DNA of 64,000 nucleotides from Phycicoccus sonneratiae. GTDB taxonomy: Bacteria > Actinomycetota > Actinomycetes > Actinomycetales > Dermatophilaceae. Below are positions 56,817-64,000 of this stretch, one piece after another (the stretch's first letter is position 1; every line of letters starts with the position of its first letter). The notes under the pieces were generated by a model, which was not told the DNA's origin, did not search any database, and worked only from the letters and a program-made list of their open reading frames with translations. The stretch covers positions 62,001-126,000 of the forward strand of contig NZ_JAFDVD010000001.1 in NCBI RefSeq assembly GCF_016887965.1, read 5' to 3'. A program made the translations under genes and the position numbers.

Positions 56817-57626
56817 TCAGCCCTCGACGGTGGCGGCCGGGGCGGCCGGGGCGTCGACCGCCCCGCCGTAGCGGCGCTCGCGGTCGACGTAGGACTGCAC
56901 GGCGGCCCAGAGGTCGCGGCGGTCGTAGTCGGGCCAGAGCCGGTCCTGGAAGACCATCTCGGCGTAGGCGCTCTGCCAGAGCAGGAAGTTGCTCGTGCGC
57001 TGCTCGCCGGAGGAGCGGACGAAGAGGTCGACGTCGGGCATGTCGGGCTCGGGCAGGTAGCGGGCGACGGTGCGCTCGTCGACGCTGCGGGCCTTGAGTC
57101 GGCCGGCGGCGACGTCCTCGGCGAGCCGCTGCACCGCGTCGCCGATCTCGGCCCGGCCGCCGTAGTTGACGCAGAAGTAGAGCGTCAGCCCGGTGTTGTG
57201 CCGCGTCAGCTCCTGGGCGACCTCGAGCTCCTTGATGACCGAGCCCCACAGGCGCGGCCGGCGGCCGACCCAGCGCATCCGCACGCCCCAGGAGTGCAGC
57301 TGGTCGCGCCGGCGGCGGATGACGTCGCGGTTGAAGCCCATGAGGAAGCGGACCTCGTCGGGGCTGCGCTTCCAGTTCTCGGTGCTGAAGGCGTACGCCG
57401 ACAGGTGGGTGACACCGACCTCGATGGCGCCCGCGACGACGTCGAGGAGCGCGGCCTCCCCCGCCTCGTGGCCCTTCGTGCGTGGCAGCCCTCGCTGGTT
57501 GGCCCACCGGCCGTTGCCGTCCATGACGACGGCGACGTGCCGGGGCATCGCGGCCGGGTCGATGACCGGGGGTCGGGCGCCGCTGGGGTGCGGGAAGGGC
57601 GTCTCGTACCGGTTCGGCGCGCTCAC
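56817..57626 (-). CDS. uppS: (Poly)isoprenyl diphosphate synthase, cis type
   Basis: A 269-aa cis-prenyltransferase making the polyprenyl carrier for peptidoglycan and cell-wall glycans. [27 protein letters not shown] (catalytic Asp), [11 protein letters not shown] and [19 protein letters not shown] are all present. GTG 57626 overlaps the recO stop by four bases. Its product probably also carries the galactofuran chain of the 25-32 kb locus. Confidence 0.96.
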   Translation of the reverse strand: MSAPNRYETPFPHPSGARPPVIDPAAMPRHVAVVMDGNGRWANQRGLPRTKGHEAGEAALLDVVAGAIEVGVTHLSAYAFSTENWKRSPDEVRFLMGFNRDVIRRRRDQLHSWGVRMRWVGRRPRLWGSVIKELEVAQELTRHNTGLTLYFCVNYGGRAEIGDAVQRLAEDVAAGRLKARSVDERTVARYLPEPDMPDVDLFVRSSGEQRTSNFLLWQSAYAEMVFQDRLWPDYDRRDLWAAVQSYVDRERRYGGAVDAPAAPAATVEG

Positions 57627-58348
57627 CGCTCCACCATACGGAGGCTGCGGATGCCGCGTTCGAGGTGCCACTGGAGGAAGGCCGCGGTGAGGCCGCTGCC
57701 CTCGCGGCGGTTCCTGTCGTCGGAGGCGTCGGCCAGCGCCCAGTCGCCGGCGAGCAGCGCGGCGAGCAGGCGGAGGGTGTCGGGCGCCGGTGCCGCCGAG
57801 CCCGGGGGCCGGCAGACCGGGCAGACCACCCCGCCGGCGGCGACGTGGAAGGCCCGGTGCGGGCCGGGCGCGCCGCACTTGGCGCAGTCGTGGAAGCTCG
57901 GGGCGTACCCGCCGACGGCCATCGCCCGCAGGAGGTAGGCGTCGAGGACGAGCGTGGGGTCGTGCTCGCGGTGGGCGAGGCTGCGCACCGCCCCGGCGAG
58001 GAGCAGGTACTGCTGGAGGGCGGGCTCGCGCTCCTCGGTGAGGCGGTCGCAGGTCTCGAGGACGGCGGTGGCGGCCGTCCACGCCGGGTAGTCACGGGCG
58101 ATCGCCTCGCCCCACGGGTCGAGGGTCTCGACCTGGGTGACGGTGTCGAGGGTGCGGCCCTCGTAGCACTGGAGGTCGATGTGCATGCCGGGCTCGAGGC
58201 GCGCCCCGAAGCGGGACTTGGTGCGCCGCACGCCCTTCCCGACGACGCGCAGCTTGCCGAGGCGCCGTGAGAGCACGGTGACGATGCGGTCGGCCTCACC
58301 CAGCTTGTGGGTGCGCAGGACGATCGCCTCGTCGCGGTAGAGGGGCAC
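57623..58348 (-). CDS. recO: DNA repair protein RecO
   Basis: A 241-aa recombination mediator. Starts with the OB-fold [23 protein letters not shown], followed by a helical domain with the zinc motif CAKCG and CPVC. Coupled to uppS by a four-base overlap, as in M. tuberculosis Rv2362c-Rv2361c. GTG 58348 is the start. Confidence 0.95.
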   Translation of the reverse strand: MPLYRDEAIVLRTHKLGEADRIVTVLSRRLGKLRVVGKGVRRTKSRFGARLEPGMHIDLQCYEGRTLDTVTQVETLDPWGEAIARDYPAWTAATAVLETCDRLTEEREPALQQYLLLAGAVRSLAHREHDPTLVLDAYLLRAMAVGGYAPSFHDCAKCGAPGPHRAFHVAAGGVVCPVCRPPGSAAPAPDTLRLLAALLAGDWALADASDDRNRREGSGLTAAFLQWHLERGIRSLRMVER

Positions 58349-58413
58349 CGACCCATTCTCCGCCCTCGCGCCGACATCGCCACGCTCCCCCGCCGTCCGC
58401 TCCCCCGGGATGA

Positions 58414-58479
58414 CCCCGCACGTGCGGGGTTATCGCTGTCCGGGACCGGTCCCGGGCGCGGAAAGCCCGCACGTGCGGG
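58414..58479. promoter_or_regulatory. Three perfect palindromes upstream of recO
   Basis: CCCCGCACGTGCGGGG (58414-58429), CCGGGACCGGTCCCGG (58440-58455) and CCCGCACGTGCGGG (58466-58479) lie within 66 bp. The outer two share the 14-bp core CCCGCACGTGCGGG with centres 51 bp apart. They fill the gap between alkA and recO, both on the minus strand. Confidence 0.7.
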
Positions 58480-58482
58480 TCG

Positions 58483-59319
58483 TCAGCGGGGGTCGAGGGC
58501 GTGGTGGGTCCAGAGGTGGGCCACGGCGAGGCTGCGGTGCGGCGCCCAGGCCTCCGCACGCCGGGCGGCCTCGCGAGCGGTGACGCCGCCGAGGGCCTTC
58601 CGGAGCACCAGGTCACCGGGCAGGAAGACGTCGGGGTCACGCAGGCAGCGCATCATCACGAGGTCGGCCGTCCACGGGCCGACGCCGGGGAGCGCGAGGA
58701 GGGCGGCCCGGGTCGCGGCCCCGGCGTCCGGGTCGGGCTGCGGGGTGAGCTCGAGACCGTCGAGCACGGCGCGGGCCAGGGCGACGAGGGTGCGCGCCCG
58801 GGCCCCGGTGACGCCGACGTCGGCGCGCAGCACCTCGGGGTCGAGGGCGGCGAGCGCCTCGGGCGTCACCGGGTGCGCCGCGGCCAGCCGGCCCGCGAAG
58901 ACCCGGCCGGCGGCGAGCGAGACGTGCTGGCCGAGGACGACGTTCACCGCGGCCTCGAACGGGTCGGGGGTCCCGGGCACGCGGACGTGCGGCCGGGCGC
59001 GGACGAGCGGGCCGAGCACGGGGTCGTCGGCGAGAGCCGCGACGCCCGGGGTGGGGTCGTGGTCGAGGCCGAGCCAGCGCCGCAGAACCTGGAGCCCGGC
59101 GGCGTCCGGGGCCACGAGGCGGGGCGCGCCGTCGGTCGGCAGGTCCACCGCGACCGGGCCGACGCCACGTACGTCGCGCCGATGCGTGGTCGCGCCGCTC
59201 GGCGCCGTGACCACCTCGTCGACGGCCGGGACACCGTGGGCGACGAGCCACGCCCGCAGCGCAGGGACGTCGACCGGCTCGCGCACCACCTCCTCGACGC
59301 GCTCCCCGACCTCCGCCAT
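58483..59319 (-). CDS. alkA: DNA-3-methyladenine glycosylase II
   Basis: A 278-aa base-excision glycosylase for alkylated purines. Helix-hairpin-helix LPGVGPWTADLVMMRCLRDPDVFLPGDL, with the catalytic Asp in the final segment; PFEAAVNVVLGQHVSLAAG upstream. The N-terminal AlkA beta domain is present but divergent. ATG 59319 is preferred to the upstream start that runs into alkB. Divergent from alkB, 61 bp apart. Confidence 0.9.
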   Translation of the reverse strand: MAEVGERVEEVVREPVDVPALRAWLVAHGVPAVDEVVTAPSGATTHRRDVRGVGPVAVDLPTDGAPRLVAPDAAGLQVLRRWLGLDHDPTPGVAALADDPVLGPLVRARPHVRVPGTPDPFEAAVNVVLGQHVSLAAGRVFAGRLAAAHPVTPEALAALDPEVLRADVGVTGARARTLVALARAVLDGLELTPQPDPDAGAATRAALLALPGVGPWTADLVMMRCLRDPDVFLPGDLVLRKALGGVTAREAARRAEAWAPHRSLAVAHLWTHHALDPR

Positions 59320-59380
59320 GGGCCCACCCAACCAGAGCCGAGCACTGGACAGGTGTTCGATTGACACGTATCGTCCTGCC

Positions 59381-60007
59381 ATGGCCGTCCTCCAGGGCTC
59401 CCTCCTCGACCTCGCCGACGGCATCGAGGTGCGTCCGCTCGGCGACACGGTTCGGCGCACCGCGCTCACGCTCGGCGCGTGGGTCGACGAGCGACCGGGA
59501 TGGGTCGGCGGCGCCGACGAGCTGTACGAGGCGCTGCGCCGCGACGTCCCCTGGTTCGCCGAACGCCGGCAGATGTACGACTCGATCGTCGACGTCCCGC
59601 GGCTGCTGCACTTCTACGGCGAGGGCGAGCGCCTCCCCCACCTCGCCCTCGACGAGTGCCGCGAGGTTCTCTCCGCGCACTACGCCGCCGAGCTCGGCGA
59701 GCCGTTCGTGACGGCCGGCCTGTGCCTCTACCGCGACGGGCAGGACTCCGTCGCGTGGCACGGCGACCGCATCGGCCGCAGCCGCGAGCAGGACACGATG
59801 GTCGCCATCCTCTCGGTCGGCGCCCCGCGCGACCTGATGCTCCGTCCCCGCGAGGGCGGCCCGTCGGTGCGCGTGCCCGCCGGCCACGGCGACCTCGTCG
59901 TCATGGGCGGGTCGTGCCAGCGCACCTGGGACCACTGCGTGCCGAAGACCGCGAGGCCGGTCGGCCCGCGCATCAGCATCCAGTTCCGGGTCCGCGGCGT
60001 CCGCTGA
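59381..60007 (+). CDS. alkB: Alpha-ketoglutarate-dependent DNA dealkylase
   Basis: A 208-aa Fe(II)/2-oxoglutarate dioxygenase that reverses alkylation damage. Iron ligands H127 and D129 (WHGDRIG) and H185 (TWDHCVPK), with 2-oxoglutarate ligand R197 (GPRISIQFR). TATCGT 12 bases before ATG 59381 resembles a -10. With divergent alkA it forms an alkylation-repair pair; no Ada gene is visible. Confidence 0.93.
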   Translation: MAVLQGSLLDLADGIEVRPLGDTVRRTALTLGAWVDERPGWVGGADELYEALRRDVPWFAERRQMYDSIVDVPRLLHFYGEGERLPHLALDECREVLSAHYAAELGEPFVTAGLCLYRDGQDSVAWHGDRIGRSREQDTMVAILSVGAPRDLMLRPREGGPSVRVPAGHGDLVVMGGSCQRTWDHCVPKTARPVGPRISIQFRVRGVR

Positions 60008-60019
60008 CGCTCGCGGGGC

Positions 60020-60682
60020 TCAGGCCCGGCGCGGGACGCCGAGCCGGCGGGCCACGAGGTTCTGGACCGGGCCGACGAGGAACATGAGGAACAGGGCGAA
60101 GTACCCGACGCCCGGGACCGTGACCGCGAGGACGAGCGCGGCGGCGAACAGCGACGCCATCGCGATGTCGACCGCCGTGCCACCGCGCAGCTCGGTCCCG
60201 GAGATGGCGTGCAGCTCCGGGTTCCTCGCGAGGTACAGCCGGGTCGCGAGGGTGACGAGGCACGTCGCGATCATGCTGCCGACGTACACGGCCTTCACCA
60301 CGGCGTCCCCGTCGCTGAAGCGGCCGGACATCGCCGTGGCCACCGGTAGCCAGACGATCGTCAGCAGCCACGCCATCGAGATGCACAGCAGGGGGACGGT
60401 CACCCGTTCGACCTTCGCGAACAGCCGGTGGTGGCTGATCCAGAACATCGCGATGATGACGAAGCTCAGCACGAAGCTGACCAGCTGCTGGTCGTGCCGG
60501 GCGAACCACTCCCCCGCGCCGCCCTCGGCGTCCGCCACGTCCGCGACGCTCTCCATGAGCGGCAGGATCAGCAGCGTCATGGCGATGGCCACGACGGCAT
60601 CGACGAACACGATGATGCGCTCCGCGACGAACGTCAGCGGCCCCGCCGCGTCCCCGACCGCACCCCCCGGCTCCTCGCTCAC
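60020..60682 (-). CDS. TMEM175/DUF1211-like membrane channel protein
   Basis: A 220-aa protein with six membrane helices. RIIVFVDAVVAIAMTLLIL at helix 1 corresponds to the RxxxFSD signature of the TMEM175 potassium-channel family, but the Ser is Val here. Bacterial members are tetrameric K+ channels with one repeat per subunit. Convergent with alkB, 12 bases apart. Confidence 0.82.
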   Translation of the reverse strand: MSEEPGGAVGDAAGPLTFVAERIIVFVDAVVAIAMTLLILPLMESVADVADAEGGAGEWFARHDQQLVSFVLSFVIIAMFWISHHRLFAKVERVTVPLLCISMAWLLTIVWLPVATAMSGRFSDGDAVVKAVYVGSMIATCLVTLATRLYLARNPELHAISGTELRGGTAVDIAMASLFAAALVLAVTVPGVGYFALFLMFLVGPVQNLVARRLGVPRRA

Positions 60683-60692
60683 CCGACCGATG

Positions 60693-61055
60693 CTAGGACG
60701 TGCCCGGCCGGGAGCCGTGGACCGCGGCCACCCGGAACTCGACCACCCGCCGCACGAGGTCGGTGGGCAGCGGCTCGGTGTGCGGGAACCGCACCGAGCC
60801 CTTGCCCTGCGTGTAGCGCGCGAAGTCGGCGGCGAAGGCCTCGTGGCCGTTCGGCGTCGCGTAGAAGCCGACGTGCTTGTCGAACCCCGCGAAGTACACG
60901 AGCGGCTTCTTGTCGAGCTTGTACGCGGGCATCCCGTAGGCCATCGACTCGACGGCGTCCGGGGCGGTCTCGCGCACCAGCTCGCGCATCGTCTCGAGGC
61001 GGGCCCGCACGTCCCCGTCGAACTCGGCGAGGTACTCGTCCACCGTGTCGGCCAT
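60693..61055 (-). CDS. DUF1801 (YdhG-like) protein
   Basis: A 120-aa protein with VDEYLAEFDGDVRARLETMRELV, AVESMAYGMPAYKL and VYFAGFDKHVGFY, the hallmark of DUF1801/YdhG-like proteins (frataxin-like fold; iron-chaperone role suggested for Bacillus Fra). Follows the VOC gene by 26 bases on the same strand; probably cotranscribed. Confidence 0.87.
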   Translation of the reverse strand: MADTVDEYLAEFDGDVRARLETMRELVRETAPDAVESMAYGMPAYKLDKKPLVYFAGFDKHVGFYATPNGHEAFAADFARYTQGKGSVRFPHTEPLPTDLVRRVVEFRVAAVHGSRPGTS

Positions 61056-61081
61056 CGCAGCGCTCCTGTCGGTCCGTGGGT

Positions 61082-61414
61082 CTAGTCGGTGAGGACGACC
61101 CGGTTGCCGTCCGGGTCGGTGAGCCGCAGGATACGGAGGCTCGTGGCCTGCTCGACACCCTCGTGCTCGATGCCGGCGGCGGTCAGGGCGTCGGCCACGG
61201 CGTCGAGGTCGGCCACGCCGACGGTGCACCCGGAGGACCCGGCGGCGTCCGGCTCGAGCCAGACCTGGATGCCCGAGGCGTCCCCGAGGTGCCACTCGAG
61301 GAGGCCCTCCATCGGGCGGGCGTCCGGCCCCCGGCCGACGAGCGCCGTGTACCAGCGCTCGGCCCGCTCGAGGTCGGCGACGCGGTGGTTGCTGAGCAGT
61401 CGGATCGTGTCCAT
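61082..61414 (-). CDS. VOC (glyoxalase/bleomycin-resistance) family protein
   Basis: A 110-aa protein with one glyoxalase fold: RVADLERAERWYTALVGRGPDARP, then WHLGDASGIQVWLE and LRLTDPDGNRVVLTD. Metal ligands H10, E or H near 43 and the C-terminal acidic residue are uncertain. Substrate unknown. Confidence 0.82.
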   Translation of the reverse strand: MDTIRLLSNHRVADLERAERWYTALVGRGPDARPMEGLLEWHLGDASGIQVWLEPDAAGSSGCTVGVADLDAVADALTAAGIEHEGVEQATSLRILRLTDPDGNRVVLTD

Positions 61415-61444
61415 GTCAGGGCAGACCGGCCCCGGCGCCGGAAC

Positions 61445-62329
61445 TCATCGGTCCGGGTGCGCCCAGCCGAGCGCGCCCGGTGCCCCGACCGAGCGCGTCG
61501 CCGCCGCGACCGCCCCGGCGAGCGCCCCCGCCAGGTCGTCGAGCCCGGTGCGCGCGAGGGCGGCGAGCAGCGCGCCGTGGAGGACGTCGCCGGCGCCGAG
61601 CGTGTCGACCACCGGCACCGGCTCGACCTCCACCGAGCCGCTCCTCCCCCGCGAGGACCGCCAGCGCACCGGACCCGGGCCGTCGCTGCGGGCGACCCAC
61701 ACCGGGCCGAGGGCGAGGACGTCGGCCAGCACGTCCGACCCGGCGTCCGGCGGCGTGAAGGCCGCCGAGACGACGGCGACGTCGACGAGCGCGAGCAGCC
61801 GCTCGAGCCCCGGCTTCCACGAGCCCCCGTCGAGCAGGACGGGCACACCGCGCCGCCGCGCACCCTGGGCCACGGCGAGGGCGAGCGGCAGGTGGTGCCC
61901 GTCGACGAGGACCGCCCCGACCCCGTCGAGCACCGCGTCCACCGCGGACGCCGACAGCGGCGCCTCCGCATGCCGTCCGGCCAGACCGACCGCGTTGTGC
62001 GACACCACCGCCCGCTCGCCGGAGGACTCCGTGACGAGGACCGTCGAGAGCGAGGGCTGGAAGGCGGCCGGCGCGACGTCGCTGACGGCGACCCCGTGGG
62101 CCGCGAGGTCGCGCAGGACGACGGCGGACAGGGGCCCGCTGCCGACCGCCCCGACGAACCGGGTGGGGACGCCGAGCACCGCGCAGGTCATCGACGCGTT
62201 GCAGGCCGGGCCGCCTGCCGAGACGGTCGTCGAGCGAGCGACGACCTTCTCGTCCGGTCCCGGCACCGACTCGACGACGTGGACGACGTCGACCGTCGCC
62301 AGCCCGCAGGCGAGGGCGGCGCCGGGCAC
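61445..62329 (-). CDS. PfkB-family sugar/nucleoside kinase
   Basis: A 294-aa ribokinase-fold kinase. N-terminal ACGLATVDVV and SAGGPACNASM (GG motif), C-terminal VVDTLGAGDVLHGALLAAL with the catalytic Asp. GTG 62329 lies four bases after the leuA stop, so the two are probably translated from one mRNA. The substrate cannot be deduced. Confidence 0.87.
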   Translation of the reverse strand: MPGAALACGLATVDVVHVVESVPGPDEKVVARSTTVSAGGPACNASMTCAVLGVPTRFVGAVGSGPLSAVVLRDLAAHGVAVSDVAPAAFQPSLSTVLVTESSGERAVVSHNAVGLAGRHAEAPLSASAVDAVLDGVGAVLVDGHHLPLALAVAQGARRRGVPVLLDGGSWKPGLERLLALVDVAVVSAAFTPPDAGSDVLADVLALGPVWVARSDGPGPVRWRSSRGRSGSVEVEPVPVVDTLGAGDVLHGALLAALARTGLDDLAGALAGAVAAATRSVGAPGALGWAHPDR

Positions 62330-62333
62330 CGGG

Positions 62334-64000
<1,667 letters not shown>

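Overview
The window comes from a very GC-rich actinobacterium (Actinomycetota). Evidence: near-exclusive G/C third codon positions, a WhiB regulator, DUF3145, DUF6703, a RecO-UppS pair, a MarP-type protease, galactofuran genes, frequent GTG starts, 1- or 4-base gene overlaps and likely leaderless starts. Gene order suggests a Micrococcales-type relative (for example Intrasporangiaceae); that placement is inference. Nearly everything is chromosomal backbone. No phage, plasmid, insertion sequence or CRISPR array was seen. Both edges cut genes: a class A penicillin-binding protein at the left, leuA at the right.

Region 1 (1-14.1 kb) is a stress, redox and cell-envelope block in nearly the order known from Mycobacterium tuberculosis Rv3682-Rv3667: ponA2-like PBP, whiB4, a pair of ArsA/Get3-like ATPases, a DUF4177 protein, RidA, a beta-lactamase-fold hydrolase, crp, nth, a CoA-type NUDIX hydrolase, marP, a holin-like membrane protein, nhaA and acs. 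Region 2 (14.2-20.8 kb) holds a secreted DUF4832 protein, phenylalanine hydroxylase, fabF, a membrane protein, DUF3145, a secreted PepSY-like protein and a CAU tRNA. A block of pure G and C homopolymers lies between phhA and fabF.

Region 3 (20.8-23.4 kb) has a kinase and a TetR regulator divergent from an alpha/beta-hydrolase-fold protein that lacks its catalytic Ser and His. Region 4 (23.4-32.1 kb) is a galactofuran glycan locus: six tightly overlapping minus-strand genes (GT2, glf, glfT2, ABC-2 permease, ABC ATPase, DUF6541 membrane protein) plus a divergent glfT1-like gene. The likely flow is UDP-galactofuranose synthesis, chain initiation and extension, then export. Region 5 (32.1-39.3 kb) has an amine-oxidase-like flavoprotein with a cupin, a gluABCD-type amino-acid ABC transporter (a second G/C tract lies between gluB and gluC), a secreted GH16 glycosidase with four C-terminal repeats, and tRNA-Asn.

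Region 6 (39.3-58.4 kb) carries information-processing and zinc genes: dnaG, dgt, dus, sseA, a sigma-factor-like membrane fusion divergent from a TPR protein, glyS, a zinc ABC transporter with zur under a double Zur operator, uppS and recO. Region 7 (58.4-64 kb) has the divergent alkylation-repair genes alkA and alkB, a TMEM175-like channel, small enzymes, a PfkB kinase and leuA.

No wholly new multi-gene system is evident. The best leads are the sigma-like/membrane/sensor fusion, the two G/C homopolymer tracts, the apparent pseudo-hydrolase, and several short intergenic repeats and dyads with no obvious function. No gene-free stretch exceeds about 300 bases; the larger gaps are described in the entries.
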